Shown here: one piece after another, positions 25,875-35,706 of the stretch
Layout of the letters: each line of letters opens with the position of its first letter
How positions within the stretch are numbered: the stretch's first letter is position 1
Source of the DNA: Sodalis sp. dw_96
GTDB taxonomy: Bacteria; Pseudomonadota; Gammaproteobacteria; Enterobacterales; Enterobacteriaceae
Assembly: GCF_018449575.1 (NCBI RefSeq)
Contig: NZ_JAAVUT010000023.1
Span: forward strand, 1-64,000
DNA length: 64,000 nucleotides
Direction of reading: 5' to 3'
Notes under the pieces: generated by a model
The model's database searches: none
The model's input: only the letters and a program-made list of their open reading frames with translations
What the model was told of the DNA's origin: nothing
Program-made: the position numbers and the translations under genes

Positions 25875-26333
25875 TTACCGCACCGATGAAGGGTCGTTGT
25901 CCATGCCGATATGCGGTATGCCGTCTTCCTCATAAACTTCGGTGACCGCATGAAAACCGAAACGACCGTAAAACTTCTGTAAATGCGCCTGGGCGGAAAG
26001 ATGAATCTTCCGGCCCGGCCAGCGCGCCGCGCAGGCCTCCATCGCTTGCTCCATCAGAAGATTTCCCAGTTTTATCCCCCGCGCCCGGGGTGAAACGATA
26101 ACCCTGCCGATGGTCAGGATATCTTTATCGGTAAGGATGCGGGCATACGCTACCAGCTTACCCTCCAAATATCCCGCGACATGTCGGTTATCCCCCAGGA
26201 GATCCTGGCCGTCGATATCCTGATAAAAGCAGGTCTGTTCCACAATAAACACCGCATTACGCAAGGCGAGAATGTCATACAAACGTTGTACCGTCAGCTC
26301 ATAATGATGCCAGTCGTACCACATTACATTCAT
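25875..26333 (-). CDS. elaA: GNAT-family N-acetyltransferase ElaA
   Basis: A 152-aa protein close to E. coli ElaA: the N-terminal YDWHHYELTVQRLYDILALRNAVFIVEQ, CFYQDIDGQDLLGDNRH, and the C-terminal HLQKFYGRFGFHAVTEVYEEDGIPHIGM are nearly the same. The acetyl-CoA-binding loop is VIVSPRARGIKLGNLLM. The substrate of ElaA is not established. GAGGA upstream of the ATG supports the start. In E. coli elaA is next to elaBCD and elbB; here it is isolated beside the polyketide synthase. Confidence 0.9.
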   Translation of the reverse strand: MNVMWYDWHHYELTVQRLYDILALRNAVFIVEQTCFYQDIDGQDLLGDNRHVAGYLEGKLVAYARILTDKDILTIGRVIVSPRARGIKLGNLLMEQAMEACAARWPGRKIHLSAQAHLQKFYGRFGFHAVTEVYEEDGIPHIGMDNDPSSVR

Positions 26334-26800
26334 CTCGTATCCTCAAATGTCGGCGAAAAAAAGAATAATTCGCCACCTTTATATCCACCCGCACTCTAAA
26401 ATGCAAATATAATTATTGTAATAAAATCCAAAATCATGGATATAAACTTTTCTACCTTATTTTCCACTCTGAATGAGACAAAATATTTAAGTTACCAAAG
26501 GCTATAATACCCTCGAAGTGGGTGGGAAAGGTGCAATTCGATGAATATTAGAAAATTATGATTCAAATAGCGTGATGAACATGTTATAGGAAAATGTATA
26601 GTTAATATTTAACGGAATTTTAAATAGTTTTCCCAATCACCATCGCCTGCTATGGAGATTTTATGCTGACTATTATGGACATACTCTAAAGTTTCAATCG
26701 ACATATCAATCCAGTTAATATCCGGTTTGCTATTTTAAATAATTTGCTGACCGATTTTTTCAATCTAACAAATTATTATTCGTGTTCTAAGAGAGTTATT
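26334..26800. other. AT-rich divergent region
   Basis: 467 bp between the leftward elaA and the rightward NCS1 permease. AT-rich without coding potential. TTTATATCC (26378-26386) and GGATATAAA (26438-26446) form a widely spaced inverted repeat that may be chance. Promoters for both genes are expected here. Confidence 0.4.
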
Positions 26801-28192
26801 ATGAAAAAACCATCGGCAGGCATTGCCTCACAGGTTGAATTAAAAACCATTCAACCCATCAGCGCTACGGAACGACAAGGCAAGATCAGCGATTTATTCA
26901 CCATTTGGTTCGGTTCCAATATTATGATGCTGTCAGTAATTACCGGTTCACTGGCGGTGTGCATGTTCAATTTATCTTTTTTCACGGCGACGGCGGCGGT
27001 GATCGTAGGTAATCTGGCGGGAGCGGTTTTTATGGCTCTGCATTCCGCACAAGGCTCACAGCTGGGGGTGCCGCAAATGATCCAGACCCGCGGTCAATTC
27101 GGATCTTACGGTGCCTTACTGGTGGTGACATTAGTGGTGATCATGTACCTGGGATTTTTTGCCTCCAACCTGGTATTGGGCGGCCAGGGGCTGCATGCCA
27201 TTTGCCCCCCGCTCAGTATCAATAGCGGCATTGCCATAGTCGGTGTCTTAAGCGTCACCGCCACGGCTTTTGGCTATAACCTTATCCACACCTATACCCG
27301 AATTATGTCCTGGCTGTCAGGTTCCGCCCTGTTGCTGAGCTTTGCCTGGATTCTGCTGGTAAACGGTTTGCCGGAAACGTTTTTCATTCATCGCCCGCCA
27401 ACCTTTGCCGGTTTTTTCGGCACCATGTCCATTGCCGCCTTGTGGCAATTGGCCTATGCGCCCTATGTGTCCGATTACTCCCGTTACATGCCGGAAAACA
27501 GCCACCCGCGAAAAGTATTCTGGGCCAGCTATTGGGGCTGCTCGCTGGGCTCCATTTTTCCGATGATTCTGGGTGTGGTGATCGCACTGTGCTGGAACGA
27601 CAGCGATATCGTTACCGGTCTGGTGACCCTCACCGGCGGGGCCAGCACCCTGATAGTGGTGATTTTCTCAGTGGGCATCGCCGCCACCAATGCGATGAAT
27701 CTGTATTGCGGTACCCTTTGCGCTTTAACCGTCGGCCAGACATTGGCGCCGTCATGGTCCCCGCGATCCGGCGCACGTATTATTCTGGCCCTGGGGATGT
27801 TTACCTTGTCCCTGGTGCTGGCGGTTAAGGGCCAGGGAAATTTTCTGGTGAATTACACCCATTTCATTCTGCTGTTGTTGTATGTACTGATTCCCTGGAC
27901 CGCCATCAATCTGGTGGATTATTACCTCATTGCCCACGGTAACTACCATGTTCCCTCCTTTTTCCGACAAGACGGCGGTATTTACGGCTATTTCAATCTC
28001 AGGGCCATGGCCTGCTATCTGCTGGGCATCCTGGTGCAAATCCCCTTTATCGCCACCGATCTTTACACCGGCTGCATCGCCCGTGCCATGGGGGGCGCGG
28101 ATATTTCATGGATAGTCGGCCTGGCGGTTGTCTGCCCGGCCTATTACTTGATGAGCAAGGGCATACGGGCATCAGCCCACAGTCCGGCCTGA
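26801..28192 (+). CDS. NCS1-family permease (cytosine/purine type)
   Basis: A 463-aa inner-membrane carrier with about 12 hydrophobic segments. The first helix FTIWFGSNIMMLSVITGSL and the loop GSQLGVPQMIQTRGQFGSYG match bacterial NCS1 transporters such as CodB, PucI and the hydantoin or pyridoxine carriers, which import nitrogen heterocycles with cations. The ATG at 26801 has AAGAGAG just upstream; the open frame starts 19 codons earlier in AT-rich DNA. It precedes a CocE-like hydrolase and a nitrilase-like amidase on the same strand, so it may import their substrate. The compound is not identifiable from sequence. Confidence 0.85.
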   Translation: MKKPSAGIASQVELKTIQPISATERQGKISDLFTIWFGSNIMMLSVITGSLAVCMFNLSFFTATAAVIVGNLAGAVFMALHSAQGSQLGVPQMIQTRGQFGSYGALLVVTLVVIMYLGFFASNLVLGGQGLHAICPPLSINSGIAIVGVLSVTATAFGYNLIHTYTRIMSWLSGSALLLSFAWILLVNGLPETFFIHRPPTFAGFFGTMSIAALWQLAYAPYVSDYSRYMPENSHPRKVFWASYWGCSLGSIFPMILGVVIALCWNDSDIVTGLVTLTGGASTLIVVIFSVGIAATNAMNLYCGTLCALTVGQTLAPSWSPRSGARIILALGMFTLSLVLAVKGQGNFLVNYTHFILLLLYVLIPWTAINLVDYYLIAHGNYHVPSFFRQDGGIYGYFNLRAMACYLLGILVQIPFIATDLYTGCIARAMGGADISWIVGLAVVCPAYYLMSKGIRASAHSPA

Positions 28193-28367
28193 TCCATCCC
28201 GGTTTTTGAAGTGCCTGGACAGCAAATGATGTCGGCCGGTGCCCGATGTCGTATTTAGCGCCAAATCGGTCGCAATGGTGATGGCTCCGGGACGGCGCTA
28301 TGCAAAGATGATATATGGACCCTAGCCAACGTTTTCCACCTAAGAATGCTTTGATGCGGATACCTTG

Positions 28368-30440
28368 ATGCAGATAATCGAAACAGCCTGGATTACCTTA
28401 AAAGACGGATGCAAACTCGCGGCGCGGATCTGGCTGCCGGATGCCCCCCGGCCGGTGCCGGCGATACTGGAATACCTACCCTATCGTCGGCGGGACAGGC
28501 ATCGCGGCGATGATGCCGTTCTCCATCCCGGCCTGGCCGAAAGCGGTTATGCGGCCATCCGGGTGGATATGCGCGGCGCGGGGGATTCCGACGGCCTGAT
28601 GAACGACGAATATACCCCTAGGGAATGGGCCGACGCCTGTGAAGTCATCGCCTGGATTGCCGAACAATCCTGGTGTTCAGGGGCGGTGGGCCTGATTGGC
28701 ATCTCCTGGAGCGGGTTCAATTCGCTGCAAATCGCCGCGTTGCGTCCCCCGGCGTTAAAAGCCATTGTGACCGCCTGTTCCACCGACGATCGTTATGCCG
28801 ACGACATGCATTACATGGGCGGGGTGTTGCTCAATGATAACCTGCAATATGGCGCCACGCTGTTTACCTGGACACCGACCCCGCCGGATCCGGACATTGT
28901 GGGGGACAGGTGGAAAGAGATGTGGCTCGAGCGGCTCAACGCCATGGACCAGCCCCCGGCGGGCCGCTGGATGGCACACCCCACCCGGGATGATTACTGG
29001 CGCAGCGGTTCGGTATGCGAAGACTACTCCCGTATAGAAGTGCCGGTACTGGCGGTGGGCGGCTGGGCCGACGGTTATACCAACACCGTGCTGCGTCTGT
29101 TGGAAAACCTGCCGGGACCGCGCAAGGGGCTCATCGGCCCCTGGGGGCATTCCTTTCCCCATGTCGCCACGCCGGGGCCGCGCATTGATTTTATCCGCTA
29201 CGTGACGCGCTGGTTTGATCACTGGCTTAAGGATGAGCCCACCGGCATTATGGATGAGCCGATGTTGACCTATTGGCTGCAAGAGGCGGAACCACCGCGG
29301 GTGCGTTATACCGAACGCCTCGGGCGCTGGGCGGCGGAGCGGCATTGGCCCGGGCCGGCCATTGTGCGGCAGTGGTGGACGCTGGCGCCGGGCGGCCGGT
29401 TGGAAGCGGACACGGCGGATGACGCCACCACGAATGTCAGCACCTCGGCGGCCCGCCGGAGCAAGTCCCGCCACCAGCTCCCCGCACCGTTTGCCCAAGC
29501 CATTTGTTCCCCGGCCACCACCGGCATCGCCTCCGGTGAATGGTGTCCTTATGGCAATGGGCCGGATATGCCGGGAGACCAGCGGGAGGATGACGCCGGC
29601 TCCGCCTGTTTTGACGGCCCGCCATTAACGGCACCGTTACAGATTACCGGCCGGCCGGTAATTCGGCTCCGCCTGTCGTCCGACAGGGACCAAGGAATGA
29701 TTGCCGTTAGGCTGAACGCCGTGGCGGCGGACGGAACCTCGTTGCGTATCACCTACGGCCTGCTTAATCTCACTCAGCGTAATGGCCATGATCGATGCGA
29801 ACCTCTGGTGGCGGGTGAAATTTATGATGTGGCGTTAACGCTCAATGCCGCTGCGTTCGAGATACCCGCCGGCTATCGTCTGCGGGTGGCTATCTCCACG
29901 TCCTACTGGCCGCTGGCGGCGCCGCTGCCGGTACGCACCCAATTGACACTGCAAGGCGGCAGCCTTGAGCTGTCGGTACGCGACGGTGGGATTGCCCTGA
30001 CGCCGCCCCCCGATCTCGGCCTGCCCCCGATCCCCCCCAGCCTGCCTTCGCGGATAATCGTGCCGCCTGAACGGGGACGACTGCGCCTGAACCGGGATAT
30101 GGACGACGGCGACACCACCCTGGAGGTGGTGCGCAATCTGGGGGCGATATACCTGGAAGAAACCGACCTGCGGCTGGATGCCCTGGGCCGTGAAACCTAT
30201 AAAATCAACGCCCTTGATCCCCGGTCCGCCAGCGCCCGGGCGGTGCGCAGCGCCGGCTTCCACCGCGGCGACTGGCATGCCCGTCTGGAAGTCAGCAGCC
30301 TGCTCACTGCCGACGACGGCGGCTGGCGGCTGGTATCCAGCCTGGAAGCCTTTAACGGCGAGAGCAGAATCTTCCATCGCTGCTGGGACGATTATTATCC
30401 CTTTTTCGGCGACAACAACCCCCGGGGAGAAGCGAAATGA
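28368..30440 (+). CDS. CocE/NonD family hydrolase (first copy)
   Basis: A 690-aa serine hydrolase of the X-Pro dipeptidyl-peptidase S15/CocE superfamily. The catalytic triad is visible: nucleophile serine in GLIGISWSGFNS near residue 110, aspartate in GGWADGYTN near 235, histidine in GPWGHSFPH near 260. The C-terminal half is the jelly-roll domain of this family. Relatives include cocaine esterase and glutaryl-7-aminocephalosporanic acid acylase, so an ester or amide of an acyl group is the likely target. Its stop overlaps the nitrilase start (ATGA). It is a clear paralog of the gene at 32334-34310. No signal peptide, so cytoplasmic. Confidence 0.85.
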   Translation: MQIIETAWITLKDGCKLAARIWLPDAPRPVPAILEYLPYRRRDRHRGDDAVLHPGLAESGYAAIRVDMRGAGDSDGLMNDEYTPREWADACEVIAWIAEQSWCSGAVGLIGISWSGFNSLQIAALRPPALKAIVTACSTDDRYADDMHYMGGVLLNDNLQYGATLFTWTPTPPDPDIVGDRWKEMWLERLNAMDQPPAGRWMAHPTRDDYWRSGSVCEDYSRIEVPVLAVGGWADGYTNTVLRLLENLPGPRKGLIGPWGHSFPHVATPGPRIDFIRYVTRWFDHWLKDEPTGIMDEPMLTYWLQEAEPPRVRYTERLGRWAAERHWPGPAIVRQWWTLAPGGRLEADTADDATTNVSTSAARRSKSRHQLPAPFAQAICSPATTGIASGEWCPYGNGPDMPGDQREDDAGSACFDGPPLTAPLQITGRPVIRLRLSSDRDQGMIAVRLNAVAADGTSLRITYGLLNLTQRNGHDRCEPLVAGEIYDVALTLNAAAFEIPAGYRLRVAISTSYWPLAAPLPVRTQLTLQGGSLELSVRDGGIALTPPPDLGLPPIPPSLPSRIIVPPERGRLRLNRDMDDGDTTLEVVRNLGAIYLEETDLRLDALGRETYKINALDPRSASARAVRSAGFHRGDWHARLEVSSLLTADDGGWRLVSSLEAFNGESRIFHRCWDDYYPFFGDNNPRGEAK

Positions 30441-31195
30441 ACATCGGCATTGCTCAGATAACCGGCACGCCCGCAGGTGAGAGCGAGGTGGTGGATTGGG
30501 TTCGCGCGTCCATGGACACGCTGCCGGACGCCGACATGATTATGCTGCCGGAATTGGCACTGTGCGGTTATGACGATCCTCACCGGGTACGCAGTTTGGC
30601 GCTGGAAAAAGAGGGACCGGTTTTGGGGGCGCTGGCGCAATTGGCCGCTGAAAAAAAGCAGGCGCTGGTATTCGGCTACGCGGAACGCGCTCCTGACGGT
30701 CTGTATAACGCTTTACAAGTGATTGACGGGCAGGGCCGGGTACGAGCCGATTATCGCAAAATCCATCTCTGGTCCGGTTATGAGGCGGCTCTGTTTCAGC
30801 CCGGCGGGGGCTTTGCCTGCTTCGCTCTGGGGGGGTTACGCTTCGGCCTGCTGATTTGCTATGACCTGGATTTCCCCGAAGCGGTCCGCGCGTTGGCGTT
30901 GAAAGGAATGGATTGCCTGCTGTGCATCAGTGCCACCACCACCGGCTATGACGTGGTGCCCCGTCATGTGGTGCCGGCACGGGCCTATGAAAACGGCTGT
31001 TTTGTCGCGTTCGCTAACCGCGGGGACAGTGCCTGTATCGGCCAAAGCCGGATTGTGGGTCCCGACGGCGATATTGTCGCGGCCCTGCCGGGCAACGGGG
31101 CGGCGGTGCTGCAGGGAGAAATCAGCCTGGCGGCCCTTGAGCGGTGGCGCCTGGGCCATGCTTACCTGGCGGAGCGCCGTAGGGATTTGTATTGA
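30437..31195 (+). CDS. Carbon-nitrogen hydrolase (nitrilase superfamily)
   Basis: A 252-aa cytoplasmic amidase. The Glu-Lys-Cys triad is clear: E in LPELALCGYD near residue 39, K in YRKIHLW near 110, C in LICYDLDFPE near 142. Branches with this pattern hydrolyse amides or N-carbamoyl groups; the precise substrate is unknown. The start overlaps the CocE-like gene by 4 bp, so the two are translated together and probably work in sequence on one compound. The stop is directly abutted, with no gap, by the stop of the convergent regulator. Confidence 0.88.
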   Translation: MNIGIAQITGTPAGESEVVDWVRASMDTLPDADMIMLPELALCGYDDPHRVRSLALEKEGPVLGALAQLAAEKKQALVFGYAERAPDGLYNALQVIDGQGRVRADYRKIHLWSGYEAALFQPGGGFACFALGGLRFGLLICYDLDFPEAVRALALKGMDCLLCISATTTGYDVVPRHVVPARAYENGCFVAFANRGDSACIGQSRIVGPDGDIVAALPGNGAAVLQGEISLAALERWRLGHAYLAERRRDLY

Positions 31196-32167
31196 TTATG
31201 AGAGGTTTTTCGTTCTTCTGACGCGACGCATAGCCGACGGTAATATACCGAAGGTCCGGCGGAACCAGCCGGCAAAATGCGACGTAGAGCCGAACCCCAC
31301 CGATACCGCTATCTCGATAATCGACTGGTCAGAGTAAATCAGCATTTCCCGCGCCTGTTCAAGGCGCAGTTCCAAATAGAAACGCTGTGGCGTTTTATCG
31401 AAATATTGCGCAAACAGCCGTTCAAGCTGGCGCTTACCCACACCGGCTCGTTCCGCAACCTCCGGCAATGGGATGGGATCTTCTATGTGTGCCTGCATAA
31501 TGGCGATTGCGGTGCCAAGGGGAGCCGGCATTGCCGCGCCGGCGGGACGTCCGCCCCGCTGATCGTCTTCGGCGCTGCGAATCCGTTCATGATGAAACTG
31601 ATTGGCGATGGCGGCGGCATGTTTATCGCCGTAGCGTTCGGCAATAAGATTAAGCATCATATCCATGGCCGCCGTCCCGCCGGAACAGGTGAGTCTGCCG
31701 CGATCGATCTCATAAATTTTATGGGTACACTGGATATCCGGGTAGGTTTCCTCAAACGCCGATCGGCTTTCCCAATGGATGGTGCAGCGGTAACCGTTAA
31801 GCAGGCCGCATTTGGCCAGCAAAAAGGTCCCGGTGGAGAGCGAACCGATAAAAATCCCGGCACGGGCGGCCTGTCGCATGGCCTTTTGATAGCCGCGTTC
31901 ATACCTGGGCGCCACCACCCGCTCGCCGCCGCAGATAAAAACATAATGAGAACCGGGCAACACATCGTCAATGGACCGGGTGGGAAAAGGAATGCCGTTG
32001 GCGGCCACTACCGGCTCGCCGTTCAGGCTGGCCAGATGCCAGTTGAAAGCCTGTTTTTCATACAGCCGGTTATAAGAACGCAACGGCTCAATGGCCGAGG
32101 CCAGACTCATCATCGAAAAGTCATGGCCAAGTAAAAAGGTGAACACCAGGGGTTCGACAAGGGGCAT
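31196..32167 (-). CDS. GlxA-family regulator (DJ-1/PfpI + AraC HTH)
   Basis: A 323-aa protein. Residues ~5-180 form a class I glutamine amidotransferase-like (DJ-1/PfpI) domain (FVFICGGERVV, GSLSTGTFLLAKCGLLNGYRCTIHWE), used for ligand sensing rather than catalysis, and residues ~220-320 carry the AraC double HTH (LPEVAERAGVGKRQLERLFAQY; GFGSTSHFAGWFRRTFG). Relatives (GbdR, CdhR, ArgR of Pseudomonas) activate catabolism of betaines, carnitine and amino acids. It is tail-to-tail with the amidase and downstream of the second CocE gene, between the two halves of the putative catabolic island, which makes it the best candidate for regulator of both. Confidence 0.85.
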   Translation of the reverse strand: MPLVEPLVFTFLLGHDFSMMSLASAIEPLRSYNRLYEKQAFNWHLASLNGEPVVAANGIPFPTRSIDDVLPGSHYVFICGGERVVAPRYERGYQKAMRQAARAGIFIGSLSTGTFLLAKCGLLNGYRCTIHWESRSAFEETYPDIQCTHKIYEIDRGRLTCSGGTAAMDMMLNLIAERYGDKHAAAIANQFHHERIRSAEDDQRGGRPAGAAMPAPLGTAIAIMQAHIEDPIPLPEVAERAGVGKRQLERLFAQYFDKTPQRFYLELRLEQAREMLIYSDQSIIEIAVSVGFGSTSHFAGWFRRTFGILPSAMRRVRRTKNLS

Positions 32168-32195
32168 ATTTTTAAATCACTTCAGGCTATAACAT

Positions 32196-32331
32196 CACCG
32201 GTAAACAATACCCTATAGCCATCATCTTTCAAACTGCAGCTGCGTTGACTGCGTTACTCGGCTCATCCATGAGCCTCGCCCCTTTGGGGCCGCTGCAAGC
32301 AGCGTTCAAATCTGCTCCCGGCAGATTTGTC
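32196..32331. repeat. Intergenic repeat with four tandem hairpins
   Basis: This stretch begins with a TACCCTATAG-type end and CTTTCAAACTGCAGCTGCG, similar to one side of the 131-bp element at 52068, then holds four consecutive perfect hairpins: 32260-32275 (7-bp stem), 32278-32290 (5-bp stem), 32291-32304 (6-bp stem) and 32307-32329 (9-bp stem, loop TCCCG). It ends two bases before the stop of the second CocE-like gene. It is likely a mobile palindromic repeat or its degenerate copy, and may also act as a 3' stabiliser or terminator for that transcript. Confidence 0.55.
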
Positions 32332-32333
32332 AT

Positions 32334-34310
32334 TCACCCCGGAAATCGATGCTCCCACTGGCGTTGGAAAACCTCCCGATCGTTTTCCCAGGCGCTGTAG
32401 CTTGAGTGCAAAACCAGGCCGCCGTCTTGCCATGCAAGGCGGCTTTCGCTGCGCAGCTCGATATGCCAGCCGGGACGCTGATAGCGCTGCAGGCGTTCGG
32501 CTTGCCAGCGGGCCGTCTGGGCGGTGGCGCCGATTTCATACACCTCATGGCCTTCGCTGTCGAAACTCAATTCGCCGATGCGGGTTTTCTGCCGCCGGGC
32601 ATCCATTGTCAACCGGTGGATATTGCTGCCTGCATCCCAACTGACGCGGCGGGTGGTGACTTCCGGGGCCATGACCTGGTGATCCAGCGCCGGTGCAGAA
32701 CGTGGAAGACCAAAAGCATCCGGCTTATCCGGCAGGTTTTCGGTCCGCAGCGGCAGCCGGAACCTACCGGTGGCAGGGGCTATCCGCACCGGTCCCTGGC
32801 CGGGTTCGGCCCAGACCATCGGCCAGTATGCCGTCGAGAGTGCCAATCGGATCCTGCAGCCGGCGGAGAACCGGTAGGCGACGCCTTTAAGGGATAGCTC
32901 CACCGGGAAAGTCTGGCCGGCGGGCACATCCGGTCGTGTCAGACGGTGAATACCGAAGGTCACCCGTGCCGAACGGCCGTGGGCATCCACTTCGTTTAGG
33001 CGCAAAATCAACATGGCCGATGGGGTTTCAAACGCGATATCCACCGTCAAATCGGCCTTGCCGCACAGGATAAGCGGCGAATTCAGCACCGGCGTATCGA
33101 AACACACCGACAGTCCGTCGTCGGCGCGCTGATCTCCTTGGAACTCAGGAGCATTGCCGCCGCCGTCAAGGGGACACCACTCGCCGCCCATGGCGCCGCA
33201 GTGCGCCGGAGTATCAATCAGCAGTGGTTCTGCCACGGCGACAGATGCGTCGATTAACACACCGTCCCCCAGATAAAAATCATGCCTGGCGCTGGTAGCC
33301 GGCCATTGGGGCGCGGTAATCCAATGGCCGCCAAGCGTCAGCGACGAGGGGTCGGGACGCAGTTGCTCTCCCTGCCATAAATGCAGCATCGGTTCATCCA
33401 TGATGCCGGTTTGCTCGCCCAACAGCCAGTGCCGCCAAAAGCGCAGGCACTCCCCGAGAAAATCTATCGCCGGACCGGGGGTGCCCCAGTTTGGGTAAAT
33501 ATGGGTCCAGGGGCCGATAAGCCCTTTGCGCGGCACGGCAAGGTGCTCCATCAAGCGCAAAATGGCGTCGGAATAACCGTCGGTCCAGCCCCCTACCGCA
33601 TACACCGCGCATTGAATGTCTTGATAGTTTTCGTTTACCGATCCATGCCGCCAGTAGTCGTCACGTTCCATATGCGCCAGCCAATGAGCCAGCGGCGGCT
33701 CCATGGCCTCCAGCCGCGCCAGCCACTGCCGGCGCCAGCTCTCGCCCACATAGGCCGGATCCAGGGGGCGTCCCAGTTGGGTAAATAAGCCGCTGCCCCA
33801 TTGCAAACCGTCAGTAAGCAGCGCCCCACCCATAAAATGCACGTCGTCTGTGTAACGATCGTCGGTGGAACAGCAGGTGATGATTGCCTTCAGGGCCGGC
33901 GGACGCCGGGCGGCGATTTGCAATGCCGCGAACCCACCCCAGGAAATGCCGATCATGCCGACGTTACCGTTGCTCCAGCTTTGCCCGGCAATCCAGGCGA
34001 TAACCTCCACCGCGTCATCCTGCTCCTGCAACAGGTATTCGTCCCGCAGAAATCCGCCCGAGTTGCCGCTGCCGCGTAAATCGATGCGCATGGCGGCGAT
34101 ACCGTGGGCGGCGAAATAACCGTGGATCATCGAATCCCCCACCGCGGTATTATCCGACTGACGGTACGGAATCCACTCCAGCACCAGCGGCACAGGGTCC
34201 GCTCCTTCCGGCAGCCACAGGCGGGCCGTGAGCTGCGTGCCGTCCGACAGGGGTACGGTTATCTGGCGAAACGCAGGTACAACGAGGGTATTATCAATTG
34301 TGTCAGACAT
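32334..34310 (-). CDS. CocE/NonD family hydrolase (second copy)
   Basis: A 658-residue reading frame paralogous to the gene at 28368-30440. The triad is kept: serine in MIGISWGGFAALQIAARRPP near residue 110, aspartate in GGWTDGYSD near 235, histidine in GPWTHIYP near 260, followed by the C-terminal jelly roll. The ATG at 34310 has AGGAGG eight bases upstream; the frame is open to 34391 within the MFS gene. It is the last gene of the minus-strand operon that begins with the peptide-type ABC importer, with the MFS gene 25 bp ahead. Two copies in adjacent operons suggest two related substrates or a stepwise deacylation. No signal peptide. Confidence 0.85.
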   Translation of the reverse strand: MSDTIDNTLVVPAFRQITVPLSDGTQLTARLWLPEGADPVPLVLEWIPYRQSDNTAVGDSMIHGYFAAHGIAAMRIDLRGSGNSGGFLRDEYLLQEQDDAVEVIAWIAGQSWSNGNVGMIGISWGGFAALQIAARRPPALKAIITCCSTDDRYTDDVHFMGGALLTDGLQWGSGLFTQLGRPLDPAYVGESWRRQWLARLEAMEPPLAHWLAHMERDDYWRHGSVNENYQDIQCAVYAVGGWTDGYSDAILRLMEHLAVPRKGLIGPWTHIYPNWGTPGPAIDFLGECLRFWRHWLLGEQTGIMDEPMLHLWQGEQLRPDPSSLTLGGHWITAPQWPATSARHDFYLGDGVLIDASVAVAEPLLIDTPAHCGAMGGEWCPLDGGGNAPEFQGDQRADDGLSVCFDTPVLNSPLILCGKADLTVDIAFETPSAMLILRLNEVDAHGRSARVTFGIHRLTRPDVPAGQTFPVELSLKGVAYRFSAGCRIRLALSTAYWPMVWAEPGQGPVRIAPATGRFRLPLRTENLPDKPDAFGLPRSAPALDHQVMAPEVTTRRVSWDAGSNIHRLTMDARRQKTRIGELSFDSEGHEVYEIGATAQTARWQAERLQRYQRPGWHIELRSESRLAWQDGGLVLHSSYSAWENDREVFQRQWEHRFPG

Positions 34311-34335
34311 GGTCGGGCCTCCTGGCGATAGAAAG

Positions 34336-35604
34336 TCAAGAATTCGGCGGCGATAGCCGGCGCCGGGTACCGAAACGCTCCCAAGCGGCAATACCGGCGA
34401 CGCCTGCCAAGCAAAGCAGGCCGCCGACGATCATGGTTAACGGCAGTCCCATCATTTCCGCCACTCCGCCGCAGATTATGGCGCCGATGGGAACCGTGCC
34501 GATCAGCATCATGGAATAAAACGACATCAGCCTGCCCCGCAAGCGGTCGGGAACCTGGTGCTGTAGCAGCGAGTTCGAGGTCAGATTTTGGGTCAGGATG
34601 GCGTAACCGATGGGCGCGGCAATCAGCGCGCTCAGCCAAAACAGATGGGACAGGCCGAGGCAGATTTGCGACACTCCCAGCATCAGCGCCGCCCATAGCG
34701 GCCAGGGGCGCATGAATTCGATACTGCTGCTATAGGCCAGGCGTAAAGCAGCCACCAGCGCGCCGATGCCGGTAATGCTCATCAAGATGCCCGATCCGGC
34801 CGGACCGCCTTTCAGGACCCGGTCCGCCAGCATCGGCAGGAACGAGAAATAGGGTACGCTGGTGAGGCTGCACAGTCCCACCAGCAGCAAAATGCGCAGG
34901 GCATCGGCGTCATGGCGCAGAAAGCGCAGTCCTTCGGCCATTTCCGCCAGCAGGCCACCGGTGCGGACGGTAGGAGGGCGCTGGGGAATACGCATCCCGG
35001 CCAGAAAGAGAATCAGCGGCACATAAGACAGGGCAATAAATGCAAAACACCAGCCCTCCCCCAGCTTATCCACCAGCAGGCCGCCCAGGGCGGGGCCGAT
35101 AAGCCGGGCGCCGTTGAAAATAACCGAGTTGAGCGCCAGGGCATTGCCCAAATCGTTATATTCCACCAAATCCACCACCAGCGATTGCCGCCCCGGCAGA
35201 TCGAAGGCGCTGATAAGCCCTAGTCCGAGTGCGATAAAAATCGCTATCCGGGCGGTTATCCAATGATTCAAAGTCAAGATCGCCAGCATTGAGACCAGCA
35301 GCGTCAGGCCGATTTGCGTGGCCAACACCAATTTGCGGCGATCGCAGCGATCAACGATAACGCCGGTAAACAGCCCGAACAGTAAAATGGGGCCTTGGCT
35401 GCAAAACGCCAACAGGCCCAGCATTACCGGCGATGCCACACCGAGGCGCCAAATAAGCCAGCCCAGGGCGATGGTATGAATCCAGTTACCGATAACCGAT
35501 AACAGTTGACCGCCGAAAAACCGACGGTAATTGGGGTGCCGTAAAGCGCTGCCGGCGGACCGTAAGCTCTTTTTAGGCGCGAGGGGAAGACGGGCAGTAC
35601 TCAA
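34336..35604 (-). CDS. MFS transporter, EntS-like subgroup
   Basis: A ~422-aa inner-membrane carrier with about 12 hydrophobic segments. RHPNYRRFFGGQLLSVIGNWIHTIALGWLIWRL at the N-terminus and FDLPGRQSLVVDLV in the middle are typical of the EntS/TIGR00900-type group, most of which are exporters. I place the start at a TTG (35604) because GGGAG lies five bases before it; a GTG at 35616 is the alternative. It lies between the binding-protein gene and the second CocE gene in one operon, so it may export a product of the hydrolysis. Substrate unknown. Confidence 0.78.
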   Translation of the reverse strand: MSTARLPLAPKKSLRSAGSALRHPNYRRFFGGQLLSVIGNWIHTIALGWLIWRLGVASPVMLGLLAFCSQGPILLFGLFTGVIVDRCDRRKLVLATQIGLTLLVSMLAILTLNHWITARIAIFIALGLGLISAFDLPGRQSLVVDLVEYNDLGNALALNSVIFNGARLIGPALGGLLVDKLGEGWCFAFIALSYVPLILFLAGMRIPQRPPTVRTGGLLAEMAEGLRFLRHDADALRILLLVGLCSLTSVPYFSFLPMLADRVLKGGPAGSGILMSITGIGALVAALRLAYSSSIEFMRPWPLWAALMLGVSQICLGLSHLFWLSALIAAPIGYAILTQNLTSNSLLQHQVPDRLRGRLMSFYSMMLIGTVPIGAIICGGVAEMMGLPLTMIVGGLLCLAGVAGIAAWERFGTRRRLSPPNS

Positions 35605-35706
35605 GGAAGCTCCCACGTTAAACCAGGGGGCGAAACAGCCGCCCCGGGTTTATTTATCTTTTTTCTATTGATGGCCCGCACCGGATCCGGGCCGTAGGGC
35701 GAAATA

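Noticed and set aside
31277-32134. 285-codon open frame on the plus strand opposite the GlxA-type gene
   Set aside because: It is the antisense shadow of a gene with clear DJ-1 and AraC domains; its translation has no family features.
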